Source: Teredinibacter franksiae
Lineage (GTDB): Bacteria > Pseudomonadota > Gammaproteobacteria > Pseudomonadales > Cellvibrionaceae
Assembly: GCF_014218805.1 (NCBI RefSeq)
Contig: NZ_JACJUV010000008.1
Coordinates: forward strand, 124,001 to 188,000
Length of the DNA stretch: 64,000 bases
Direction of reading: 5' to 3'
Position numbers and translations under genes: made by a program. Of the stretch, positions 10,104 through 18,803 are shown one piece after another. Below the pieces are notes generated by a model that was not told the origin of the DNA, made no database searches, and was given only the letters and a program-made list of their open reading frames with translations. Each line of letters begins with the position of its first letter. Positions within the stretch are counted from its first letter, which is position 1.

Positions 10104-11046
10104 AGCGTCTGCCCGAAAAAATAAAATAGCTAATAACAACAACCCAGAGTGTTAAGCCAACACCGTATTTGAGTAAATTCGGTAACGACGTCGTTGATGA
10201 CCAAAAAGCTTCAATAAAAGCGGCGATTATCAACATAATAATGGAGCCGTATATAATCACCACGGAATCACGACCAGCATCTCTTAGTGCATGAATCATG
10301 CGCTGATTACCGGGGTTAATCATGGCATAACCGAGCTTTAAACCCGCCGCTCCGCTAAATACAATGGCGGTCAATTCAAATGAACCATGCCCCGCTACAA
10401 ATGGGAAAAAAGTAGAACCGTAGCCCAATTGCGTGAGGTGCCCCGCAACAGCGCCAATGGTTAAACCGTTGAAAAAAATAAAAAATATAGAGCCTATACC
10501 AAACAAAATACCGCCCGCGAAACAACGAAAACTCACGCCAATATTGTTCTGAATATAGAAACCAAACATGAACATATCGGTTGAAGAATCGCGCTCTCGC
10601 CCGAGCTTCCGGTTGGCGGGGTCGTACATATCCTCCATCATGCCCGCTTCTGGCTGGGACATAAGGCTATAGATGAATTCTTCGTTAAAATAACACGCCA
10701 ACGCCATACCTAGGAAAGGGATCAAAAACAGCGCCATTGCCGCGTATACAAATGCCCTGTTGCGCCGAATGGCACTAGGAAAACCAAATACCAAAAAATC
10801 GAGCCACTGAAAATGGAACCGATTATTGTGTTGGTAAAAGAGATGATGCGCTTTAATAACGCGATCATTCAGCCTATCGACTAGCTGCGGGCTGTAGCGG
10901 CGATGCTTAGCAATGGCCATTTGATGGCAAAGCTGACGAAACAGCTTAGGAAAGCGATTATCTGGCGTACCAGAATCGCTTTCTAAAATTTCTTCGAGAG
11001 CTTGCCAATCATCTTTATGTTTTGCTTCAAAACTCTGTTGTTTCAT
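10084..11046 (-). CDS. Stage II sporulation protein M-like (SpoIIM/DUF95) membrane protein
   Basis: A 320-residue protein with a soluble N-terminal part of about 90 residues, rich in charged and aromatic residues, followed by five or six hydrophobic helices. The SpoIIM/DUF95 pattern is visible in the middle: FYIQNNIGVSFRCFAGG, then GLTIGAVAGHLTQLGYGSTF and VAGHGSFELTAIVFSGAAG. Homologues occur widely in non-sporulating bacteria next to RDD, MoxR and DUF58 genes, so no sporulation function is implied. It lies 19 bases after the RDD gene and overlaps the DUF4129 gene. Confidence 0.85.
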   Translation of the reverse strand: MKQQSFEAKHKDDWQALEEILESDSGTPDNRFPKLFRQLCHQMAIAKHRRYSPQLVDRLNDRVIKAHHLFYQHNNRFHFQWLDFLVFGFPSAIRRNRAFVYAAMALFLIPFLGMALACYFNEEFIYSLMSQPEAGMMEDMYDPANRKLGRERDSSTDMFMFGFYIQNNIGVSFRCFAGGILFGIGSIFFIFFNGLTIGAVAGHLTQLGYGSTFFPFVAGHGSFELTAIVFSGAAGLKLGYAMINPGNQRMIHALRDAGRDSVVIIYGSIIMLIIAAFIEAFWSSTTSLPNLLKYGVGLTLWVVVISYFIFSGRRYESRSY

Positions 11047-11065
11047 TTACAAGCGGAAACCTACG

Positions 11066-11764
11066 TTAATTCCTATTACCTAATAACCAATTACCAACCC
11101 CTTGAAGGTACTTCACAGCACTATCGCCTTCTTTATGGGTGACATCTTTTAGAATATCGGCAATTTCCTGTTTACGCCCCTCCGATAGCTGCGCGTGCCG
11201 CTGAGAGAAACCGGTAAAAGCAACTTGATCGTTAATAGAAAGTGCAACAGGAGGAGGATGACTGGCCACATCGGGCAGCGTATCAAGATCTTTATTGGTT
11301 TCGTTTCGACGATGAATAACAACGGAGCCTGCCGCGAGATCACCCAATCGTTGAAAATTTTGGGTACTGCACATCACCAACAAACCCAGCGTATAGCCGA
11401 AGGGAATGATATCGGCAGCGCGGAGCAAATTCCGTATGAGTGATGTACTCCAGGTAATGGGCGTTAGGTCGTCATTAACAACGGCAATACCCATCGATTT
11501 TTTCCCGGGCGTTTGACCTTTGCGTAACACCTCAAAGAGCACCGGGTAAAACCATTCCGCTACAAACCACATAATCAAGAAAATGCCCCAACCGGCTTTC
11601 CCGGTAAAACCGAGAACAATCATCAACACGATGAGAGCAATTACGCGGTAGGCAAAATCGATGGCGAACGCCAACACACGTACTACCGGCCCAGCGAGCT
11701 GCGCGGTTAAATCGATAGCCTCGGGGGTTTCCACATGATAACTAGTGTCCAATAACGTCTGCAT
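11066..11764 (-). CDS. RDD family membrane protein (first gene of the MoxR operon)
   Basis: A 232-residue protein with the RDD pattern: two hydrophobic helices with conserved R and D (RVLAFAIDFAYRVI), then RKGQTPGKKSMGIAVV, SLIRNLLRAADIIPFGY and QRLGDLAAGSVVIHR. The C-terminal 70 residues are soluble. RDD proteins are small polytopic membrane proteins; some act as ion antiporters, but in clusters of this kind the role is not known. It is the promoter-proximal gene of the six-gene minus-strand operon running to 4738. Confidence 0.9.
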   Translation of the reverse strand: MQTLLDTSYHVETPEAIDLTAQLAGPVVRVLAFAIDFAYRVIALIVLMIVLGFTGKAGWGIFLIMWFVAEWFYPVLFEVLRKGQTPGKKSMGIAVVNDDLTPITWSTSLIRNLLRAADIIPFGYTLGLLVMCSTQNFQRLGDLAAGSVVIHRRNETNKDLDTLPDVASHPPPVALSINDQVAFTGFSQRHAQLSEGRKQEIADILKDVTHKEGDSAVKYLQGVGNWLLGNRN

Positions 11765-12428
11765 ATCCGTCGCCAGGGCCTACTGATGATGTGCTAGGCC
11801 ACTACTACTGGGCTCCCCTATCTAACGATTTATCACTTTAACTTGGGAATATACCTTGATAGCATCAGGATATTCAAGGGAGCCTCCAAATATTGGTCTT
11901 CGAGTCGGTAGCAGATGCGACTTATTAGGGCCATCCGCCAGCCCGAGCGCTATGACTCTACCTCTACACGTCATTCGCACCCAAACCCAGGCAAGTGAAT
12001 AACGAACCGGAAATCGAACAAAAATACACCAAATCACAGCTTATTGCCGCTTGCAACGCTGCCGTGTACAACCAGCAGCCTAGGGACTAATACATCTAGG
12101 AAATCCACCTGAGTATGCCACGAGCGGTACCTATTGCTGAGCTAATATACATTATTTAGGTTCTCACACACCCGTAATAGCCAAATCAACCAAGATGCTG
12201 TGCTTCCTCTCTCCCTATGCTCCCTCCTAATGGGTAAATAATAAAAAGCTTTTATCGTGGGTATGTCAATATCGTACCCTAGCCTCCCTTTCCAAGCCGA
12301 CCAACGTCGTAATGAGGTTGGCGAAAGCGCGTCCTTCGGGGCTATGGGTGTAATTATTTGACTAGTGTAAATAGGCGTCAATACAATGTTCAACACACGC
12401 CAGAAATCATTTAAAAATCAGGGAAACA
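11765..12428. other. Gene-poor interval with one dispersed-repeat copy
   Basis: This 664-base stretch should contain the promoter of the RDD-MoxR operon at its left edge. Two short minus-strand frames (11822-12037 and 12142-12396) have no ribosome binding site or recognisable similarity, and I do not call them. The right part (about 12285-12356) is a copy of the repeat found again near 24731. Confidence 0.5.
12285..12356. repeat. Dispersed repeat family B, copy 1
   Basis: Aligns by eye with 24727-24795: shared blocks include GGCCAACGCCGCAATAAGG-like and CGCCCTTAGGCGCTTTGTG-like segments (here ACCAACGTCGTAATGAGG and CGTCCTTCGGGGCTATGGG). It is degenerate and lies between genes. No terminal repeats or target duplication are visible. 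Confidence 0.5.
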
Positions 12429-12680
12429 ATGATGATCACTCTTTCACAATTAACTGAGCTGTTAGGATGGGCATCCTTAATCAATATCGGCTATCTTTTT
12501 CTAGCTACCATAGCACTAACCCTTATGAAAGGAACAATATCATCTATCCATAGCAAAATGCTTAATATAGACGAAAAGGAATTAGGTGCTAAGTATTTTG
12601 ATTTTTTAAGCCGCTATAAAATAATGACGTTAGTTTTTATGGTTGCACCGTATATCGCCTTAAAAATCATGGGGCAATAA
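12429..12680 (+). CDS. DUF6868 family small membrane protein
   Basis: An 83-residue protein with two hydrophobic segments (about residues 16-36 and 66-80). It matches the small DUF6868-type membrane proteins: ITLSQLTELLGW at the start, IHSKMLNIDEKELGAKYF in the middle, and PYIALKIMG at the end. Two consecutive ATG codons are available at 12429 and 12432, with AGGGAA upstream. It is monocistronic. Function is unknown; the family is widespread in aquatic gammaproteobacteria. Confidence 0.75.
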   Translation: MMITLSQLTELLGWASLINIGYLFLATIALTLMKGTISSIHSKMLNIDEKELGAKYFDFLSRYKIMTLVFMVAPYIALKIMGQ

Positions 12681-12939
12681 CCATAAACGAGCCCAGCCAC
12701 AACCGTACACATTACAATTTAAGGGTTTATTTCGCGAGCAACGCGGGAATTGAAATGATTTGGCAGTAAAGACACGCAGGGCGTTGTACTACCGTAAACA
12801 CATCCGCCTTTGCCACCACACTCTCGCTTAGATACCGCTTGAGTATGCCATATTTTAAAAACTGCAATTGATAATTTAACAAGCTTACGCCACTGCGTTT
12901 CGCTACTACATTTCGCTACTACATTTGGATAAAAACACC

Positions 12940-13374
12940 ATGTATAAATCAGCAATATTGTTTTTTGCTTTAAGCTGTACACCAATGGTATACGGCGAGA
13001 ACAACCCTGGTCACGCCGAGCATGCGGATGAACACAAAAGTGCTGCTACACATAAAAACGTTACTGAACATATCCACCCCACCTTAAATCATGGCGCCAA
13101 ATGGCAAATGGATCACCATACGCGTAAAATGTTCACCTCTATGAGCGAGCGAGTTCACACAGAAGGAGATCTCAAGGACATTGGAGGAAAGCTGAATGAC
13201 GACCTACAAAAATTAATTGAGGGCTGCACGATGACCGGCGCAGCACACGATCAACTACACATTTTTTTAACACCATACATTCCAGCGGTAGCCAAGCTGG
13301 CTGAGCAAGGCACTAAAGAGGCATTCCAAGAAGTAAAACGGGCACTTGATGATTACCAGAGTTACTTCGAATAG
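12940..13374 (+). CDS. His-rich periplasmic hypothetical protein
   Basis: A 144-residue protein begins at the ATG at 12940 (MYKSAILFFALSCTPMVYG), which gives a normal signal peptide cleaved near residue 19; a TTG five codons upstream is less likely. The mature N-terminus is rich in His, Glu and Lys (NPGHAEHADEHKSAATHKNV, then HIHPTLNHGAKW and DHHTRKMF), a composition that could bind metal. The C-terminal half looks alpha-helical and contains one Cys. I do not recognise the family. Metal binding is an inference from composition only. Confidence 0.7.
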   Translation: MYKSAILFFALSCTPMVYGENNPGHAEHADEHKSAATHKNVTEHIHPTLNHGAKWQMDHHTRKMFTSMSERVHTEGDLKDIGGKLNDDLQKLIEGCTMTGAAHDQLHIFLTPYIPAVAKLAEQGTKEAFQEVKRALDDYQSYFE

Positions 13375-13601
13375 TTTAGCGAAAAAAAATCTTGGCATTT
13401 AAAATAGGTTCAGATACTACATTAATGAGCCTTATCGTATCGATTCTCTGGGATCATCCAAAAGAAAGCAAAAAAAACTGGGATTGAACCAGAATTAAAG
13501 CTGGAGAACTCACCAGTATTGGAAAAACAAAACGCTGCGCTGCAGATCCCAAGGTGAAGCCCTTCGATTGATTAAAGCCAAACCTTACAATAGGACGCAA
13601 G

Positions 13602-14297
13602 ATGAAAACTATTGGTATTCTAGGCGGTATAGGCCCTGAGTCTACAATCGACTACTATCGCAAAATCATAGCCGCTTATCGGCAACGTGAACCTAACGGT
13701 AACTACCCACAAATAATAATAAACAGCATCAACCTTAAACAGATGTTGGAGCTTATTACCAATGAACAATTTGACGACGTCATCAGCCTTCTTGTCACTG
13801 AACTGAAAAAACTTGCGGATGCAGGTGCAGACTTCGCATTACTGGCCTCAAACACTCCCCATGTAGTGTTTGACAAAGTACGGGAATTGTCATCACTGCC
13901 ACTGATAAGTATTGTAGAAGAGGCGTGCCATAAATCGATTGAACTCAACTTACAACGAGTAGGCCTGTTCGGCACCAAATTCACCATGCAAGGAAAATTT
14001 TACCAACAAGTATTCTCGCAACACAGTATTCAAGTATTTACCCCAGACGAAACAGAGCAAAAATACATTCATAGCCGTTACATGGGCGAGCTGGTTGAAG
14101 GTGTTGTACGTAATGAAACAAGATCTCAACTGCTCTCTATAGCCGCCAAAATGAAACGTACGCATAACATACAAGGCCTTATTCTTGGGGGCACTGAACT
14201 TTCTTTAATACTAAAAAATAGCGACTTTACCGATATGTTTGCACTTGATACAGCGGCAATCCATGTTGAAAGCGTAATCAAAATTCTCGATCTGTAA
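13602..14297 (+). CDS. Aspartate/glutamate racemase family protein lacking both catalytic cysteines
   Basis: A 231-residue protein with the Asp/Glu racemase fold. It begins MKTIGILGGIGPESTIDYY, the family's nucleotide-like glycine loop, preceded by AGGA. Characterised cofactor-independent racemases use two cysteines, in a CNT-type and a GCTE-type motif. Here these positions read ASNTPH and LGGTEL, so Ser and Gly replace the two Cys. Some family members are known to have only one Cys, and loss of both suggests either a different reaction or a non-racemase role. The gene stands alone between the His-rich protein and the PaiB-like gene. Confidence 0.85.
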   Translation: MKTIGILGGIGPESTIDYYRKIIAAYRQREPNGNYPQIIINSINLKQMLELITNEQFDDVISLLVTELKKLADAGADFALLASNTPHVVFDKVRELSSLPLISIVEEACHKSIELNLQRVGLFGTKFTMQGKFYQQVFSQHSIQVFTPDETEQKYIHSRYMGELVEGVVRNETRSQLLSIAAKMKRTHNIQGLILGGTELSLILKNSDFTDMFALDTAAIHVESVIKILDL

Positions 14298-14474
14298 TGG
14301 TCGGTATTAATTTTTCACGCAGCGTTAGATTTTTGGGCGCTAACAAGAACCATCCTAATACACCGCTGGCCACTTAGGTTTTACCATTGATGATATAAAA
14401 CAATATAAATTCCTATCAAACAAGTGGCTGCACCCCTAACCGAACGTCACATTCACTTTAAGCCAACAAACACT

Positions 14475-15059
14475 ATGTACATACGTAAACCTTTTGAAAT
14501 TACCGACCGAACTGAAATAGACGCATTTATTGAAGCCAATGCATTTGGACAACTTATCTCCCTCTCCGAAGGCCGCCTGCTTTCAACACACCTTCCTTTT
14601 TTACTGTCTGAGGATAAAACCACATTACTTGGCCATTTAGCACTTCAAAACCCACAGGCCAGCGACATTCAAAACCAGGAAGTTTTAGTAACACTACAAG
14701 GCGCCCATAACTACATATCACCGACTTGGTACTTAACTCCAGGCGTGCCTACCTGGAACTATCAAGCCGTGCATATCTACGGCCGGTGTACACTATTTGA
14801 CGATACCGAAGTTCTGAGAGACCTAGTTGACGCACTTACTAGCCGATACGAATCTGAACTGCCTACGCAGTGGAATCCTGAGTACAGCTCAGGTATGTTA
14901 AAAGCCATTGTCGGTATTGAAATCGCTATGAACGAGGTTCAGTGTCAATACAAACTTAACCAAAACCGCTCTACACAGGACCAGCAGCATGTTATCAATC
15001 AGCTGGAATCAAATGGATCACATCAACTGGCTAAGGCTATGCGCGCAAACCAAAAGTAG
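14475..15059 (+). CDS. FMN-binding negative transcriptional regulator, PaiB family
   Basis: About 194 residues from the ATG at 14475 (MYIRKPFEI), the conserved beginning of PaiB proteins. The frame is open to a GTG 51 bases upstream, but that extension lacks family similarity. Conserved phrases include THLPFLL, LLGHLALQNPQ, SPTWY and VPTWNYQAVHIYG, the split-barrel FMN-binding fold. PaiB was described in Bacillus as a repressor, but the fold is that of pyridoxamine oxidase-like flavoproteins and the regulatory role in proteobacteria is unproven. Monocistronic. Confidence 0.85.
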   Translation: MYIRKPFEITDRTEIDAFIEANAFGQLISLSEGRLLSTHLPFLLSEDKTTLLGHLALQNPQASDIQNQEVLVTLQGAHNYISPTWYLTPGVPTWNYQAVHIYGRCTLFDDTEVLRDLVDALTSRYESELPTQWNPEYSSGMLKAIVGIEIAMNEVQCQYKLNQNRSTQDQQHVINQLESNGSHQLAKAMRANQK

Positions 15060-15148
15060 TGTGGTAAGCCAAGTTACTTTTACTCATATACGCACGTAAG
15101 CTAAAAATCTGGGAGGGCCATAGCGCAAACTCACTACCGGTAGAGTGC

Positions 15149-15790
15149 CTACAACGATTTTACGTTACCCGAACCAGAAATCTTTGTTTCCAGTTTTGGG
15201 TTGCCTCTATAGGCAATATCTCCACTGCCCGAAATACGCGTTTTCAGTAATGTCTTAGCATACACTTTTGCATCCCCTGCCCCGCTAATTTTCACGTCTA
15301 CGTGTTCAGCTTCGAGGTTTTCCATTTTGATATCACCAGAGCCTGATATATTCAACTCTAGTTTGCGCACTTTTCCGTTAGCTTTAATATCTCCTGAACC
15401 AGAAATCTGGGCCGTAAAAGTGTCGGCTTGAATATTGTCGATTTCGAATGAACCAGCACCCGATATACGCACACTGTTTAGTTCTCTCACCGAAATTTCG
15501 ATTTCTATATCGTCACCCCAGCGTCGATTTTTTTCTTCAGTAATGGTCAGTATGCCGTTCTTAAGCTTTAGTTTTAAGGTTTTGAAGACATCTTCATCTG
15601 CGATAATCTTTACCCGCTGTTCTTCACCCACTTTCACTTTAACGTCCCCAGGCACCCGCAGCTTTATCGCACTGAAAGGGTCTAAGTCGTAGGTCTTCAA
15701 GACATCGGCAAAGCCATTCTGGCTAAGGCATAAAATGGCAGTAGCAAAAAGAGGAGCGAAAAAATTGCGGTTTACTGTGAACAAAGACAT
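15149..15790 (-). CDS. Head-GIN/DUF2807 domain secreted protein
   Basis: About 213 residues from the ATG at 15790, which is preceded by AAAGGAA and gives a good signal peptide (MSLFTVNRNFFAPLFATAIL, cleavage after GFA). The frame is open 12 codons further upstream, but without a signal. The mature part is a repetitive beta-helix-like domain with recurring ISGSGDI and ISGAGD units, the hallmark of DUF2807 (putative autotransporter adhesin, head GIN). Proteins of this type are exported and may bind surfaces or other envelope components. It is divergent from the PspF-like activator with about 230 bases between them. Confidence 0.85.
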   Translation of the reverse strand: MSLFTVNRNFFAPLFATAILCLSQNGFADVLKTYDLDPFSAIKLRVPGDVKVKVGEEQRVKIIADEDVFKTLKLKLKNGILTITEEKNRRWGDDIEIEISVRELNSVRISGAGSFEIDNIQADTFTAQISGSGDIKANGKVRKLELNISGSGDIKMENLEAEHVDVKISGAGDAKVYAKTLLKTRISGSGDIAYRGNPKLETKISGSGNVKSL

Positions 15791-16018
15791 GCTTGCGGTT
15801 CCTTTTAATGATGGTGTTCTAAGCATTACGCCACTAACGCGTGATGAGCCAGCTATGGTTTACCCAACTACTCTAGGTGCTAGACTTAACATCATGAACT
15901 ATGCCAAGGTTAACCCCACGCTATCTCATTGATTTTTATAGCAATTTCCACACTGTCGTAAAAACACGCTTCCTTCCGATCATTTCACTTGCTAACATTC
16001 AGCCAACTAAACTAACTA

Positions 16019-17089
16019 GTGGCGCAAATGGCTAACCCACATACCCCCCCTAAAGTCATCGGTGAATCCAATGCCTTCCTTGAAGTATTGGAACAGGTTT
16101 CGCAGATGACCCAACTGAACAGACCCGTTCTAGTGATTGGCGAACGGGGGACCGGCAAAGAACTCATAGCCGAGCGGCTTCACTACCTCTCAGACCGCTG
16201 GAGTAAATCATTGATAAAGATGAATTGCGCCGCACTCAACCAAGAACTACTAGAATCTGAACTATTTGGGCACGAGGCAGGAGCCTTTACAGGAGCCAGT
16301 AAGCTCCACAAAGGACGTTTTGAGCGGGCCGATGGTGGCACATTGTTTTTAGACGAAGTGGGTACCATGTCTATGCGTACCCAAGAAAAACTGCTGCGCT
16401 TTGTAGAATACGGGGAATACGAACGCCTCGGTGGTAGCTCAACACTCACAGCGGATGTGCGCCTAGTAGCGGCAACCAATGTCGATTTACCTGAATTGGC
16501 TGACGAAGGGATGTTCCGCCATGACTTACTCGACCGCCTCGCCTTCGATGTCGTTACCTTACCCCCCCTCAGAGCGCGCCACGAAGACATATTACTGCTT
16601 GCCGAACACTACGCCCTAAGTATGGCAAAAGAATTAGGCCTACCGTTTTTCTCCGGGTTTTCACCCGAGGCCGTCGCACAACTGCACAACCACCCTTGGC
16701 CCGGCAATGTGCGCGAGCTTAAAAATGTGATTGAACGGAGTGTGGCGCGGTGGGGAGCAGAGCCAGAACCCATAGAAGAAATTCAAATAGATCCTTTTTC
16801 CTCTCCCTACCGGCTGCAACGTAAAACCCAACCCAAGATTGCACACTTAACACCAACGCCCCCTGCAACGGCTAAAGCACCTGCGGTAAAGCCAGAGCTA
16901 CAGAATTTGCCCTTAGATTTTAAGGAGGAGGTAGAAAACTTCGAAAAGCGCCTGTTAGACCAAGCACTCAAAGAGGCGCGCTTTAATCAACGGAAGGCAG
17001 CGGAGCTACTGGGCTTAAGCTACCACCAATTGCGCGGAAGCCTTAAGAAATACTCCTTAGCGAAAGAAGCCGATGCGCAGGAAAACTGA
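16019..17089 (+). CDS. PspF-like sigma54-dependent transcriptional activator
   Basis: A 356-residue bacterial enhancer-binding protein without a receiver or other sensor domain. It starts directly with the AAA+ domain: Walker A GERGTGKE, the sigma54 contact loop GAFTGA, Walker B GGTLFLDEVG, and PWPGNVRELKNV. A proline-rich linker leads to a Fis-type helix-turn-helix (NQRKAAELLGLSYHQLRGSL). This layout and the N-terminal PKVIGESNAFLEVLEQV phrase match PspF. The usual pspA/B/C genes are not adjacent; the divergent neighbour is the head-GIN protein. The start may be the GTG at 16019 or the ATG at 16028. I found no convincing -24/-12 promoter in the divergent spacer. Confidence 0.85.
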   Translation: MAQMANPHTPPKVIGESNAFLEVLEQVSQMTQLNRPVLVIGERGTGKELIAERLHYLSDRWSKSLIKMNCAALNQELLESELFGHEAGAFTGASKLHKGRFERADGGTLFLDEVGTMSMRTQEKLLRFVEYGEYERLGGSSTLTADVRLVAATNVDLPELADEGMFRHDLLDRLAFDVVTLPPLRARHEDILLLAEHYALSMAKELGLPFFSGFSPEAVAQLHNHPWPGNVRELKNVIERSVARWGAEPEPIEEIQIDPFSSPYRLQRKTQPKIAHLTPTPPATAKAPAVKPELQNLPLDFKEEVENFEKRLLDQALKEARFNQRKAAELLGLSYHQLRGSLKKYSLAKEADAQEN

Positions 17090-17562
17090 CACCTAACCTT
17101 CTAGCCCATGAGGTTGAGGGCTTTATCTTCCTCTAGGGCCATTTCATTGCGGTAATCAACACTGTCGTCGGAATGAAAATTTGTCTGTGCATTACCCAAT
17201 AGGTACTCTTCAACATTGCAATCATAAAAGTGCAAAGCTCAAACGGGTATCGTCGATACTGCGTTGCCACTTTAGGCCTCGTATTTCCAACTCAAATCGT
17301 TTCTCAACACTCACATTAACCAAAATACCGATTCACGTCTTTGGTTTACAAGGGATGGCACCATAATCGCCATAAACTTTAACCTAGCCTTCGCTTACCC
17401 TTCCCCGCCCCTCAAAAATATTTTATTGCACCGCAAGGTATCTGTTACCTACATTTTCTTTGATTTTCACCATACGCTATCCTTACTTTGTCCTTTTACC
17501 CACCCAAGCCGCATTACTCTGCGTGCACCTCCTTGAGGGAACATAACGAGAAGGAATCTTCC
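17090..17562. other. Intergenic, nothing recognised
   Basis: A 473-base spacer ahead of the RND efflux genes. The short plus-strand frame 17181-17366 has no ribosome binding site or similarity. The efflux promoter probably lies in the last 150 bases. Confidence 0.4.
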
Positions 17563-18801
17563 ATGCACAAACCCTACGTCTTACCCGCCTCTATTATCAC
17601 GATCGGTGCTCTAGCCATCGCTTTACTGGTTTTTTTTAAACCCACACCCGAACCAGCCCCGCCCGAGACAACGCCCGCAAACGTTAAAGTATCTGTTATC
17701 CCTGCACAGAAGCTAGTAACACGCCTCAGCGTTACCACTCAGGGTACCGTCACCCCTCGAAGGGAGATCGATTTACTCTCGCAAGTTGCCGGACAGATCT
17801 TGAGCGTGGAAACTAATTTTGTAGATGGCGGCTTTTTCGAAACATCTCAAGTACTTATCCAAATTGATGATCGCGAATACCAGGCTGCACTGCTAAGGGC
17901 CAAAGCCCAAGTTGCCGAGGCACAATACCGGCTCGCAGAAGAGAAAGGCGTAAGTCGTCAAGCCAAGCGTGAATGGCGTGACTTAGGCAACCAAAACGCC
18001 AACGATCTATTCCTACGCAAACCACAACTGGCCTCAGCACAGGCCAATTTGGAGTCTGCTCGCGGTGCCTTAGACATGGCAGCATTAAACCTAGAACGCA
18101 CCCGCATAATGGTGCCCTTTAACGGTCGGGTAAAACAAACGTATGTGGATCTAGGCCAGTACACAACGCCTGGCAGCCGCTTAGCAACCGTGTACGATTC
18201 AACACTGGTTGAAATACGCTTACCGCTGACTGAACAACAGGCCGCCCTTATCGACCTACCACTGCTTCCCCAGAGCATGGGCGCTACCTTACGCCTGCCG
18301 CCCGTTGCCATTCGCGCTAGCGTTGCCGGTGAAAAACACACCTGGCTAGGCGTCCTTACCCGAACGGACTCTTTTGTAGACGCCAACTCCCGAATGTATT
18401 ACGCCATTGCTGAAGTGCGCAACCCCTTTCTCACCAGTGATGGGCAGGTGGCCCCACTATTGCCCGGTTTATTTGTTGAGGCTGAAATTGAAGGCCGTGA
18501 AATCACCGATGTAATTCAACTCCCCAGAAAAGCACTATTCGAACGCGATAAAATATTCTCGTTGGACAGCCATAATAAAATCAGTTCGAACACTGTGCGT
18601 GTACTGCGCAAATCCGAAGAGTTTGTATGGATTCAGGCAGGGTTTGACGATCAAACGTTGGTATCGACAGAAAAGCAGGGCCTTACACCCGCTGGCAGCG
18701 TTGTCGACCCCATTCACTTAGATGCACCAACACAGCTTGAAATTCAAACGGCCGCAACACCAACGCCAACGTCAATCGATGACGAAACCAAAGGACTATA
18801 G
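17563..18801 (+). CDS. RND efflux periplasmic adaptor (membrane fusion protein)
   Basis: About 413 residues from the ATG at 17563, which follows AAGGA and starts a signal/anchor helix (MHKPYVLPASIITIGALAIA). The frame is open 25 codons upstream, but without a signal. The HlyD/AcrA architecture is visible. A lipoyl/barrel-sandwich half (TPRREIDLLSQVAGQI) precedes an alpha-helical hairpin rich in A, L, E, R and Q (about 100-165). The second half-motif (TRIMVPFNGRV) and the beta-barrel and membrane-proximal domains follow. It bridges the inner-membrane permease and an outer-membrane channel. The permease gene starts 2 bases after its stop. No outer-membrane factor gene is nearby. Confidence 0.92.
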   Translation: MHKPYVLPASIITIGALAIALLVFFKPTPEPAPPETTPANVKVSVIPAQKLVTRLSVTTQGTVTPRREIDLLSQVAGQILSVETNFVDGGFFETSQVLIQIDDREYQAALLRAKAQVAEAQYRLAEEKGVSRQAKREWRDLGNQNANDLFLRKPQLASAQANLESARGALDMAALNLERTRIMVPFNGRVKQTYVDLGQYTTPGSRLATVYDSTLVEIRLPLTEQQAALIDLPLLPQSMGATLRLPPVAIRASVAGEKHTWLGVLTRTDSFVDANSRMYYAIAEVRNPFLTSDGQVAPLLPGLFVEAEIEGREITDVIQLPRKALFERDKIFSLDSHNKISSNTVRVLRKSEEFVWIQAGFDDQTLVSTEKQGLTPAGSVVDPIHLDAPTQLEIQTAATPTPTSIDDETKGL

Positions 18802-18803
18802 CC

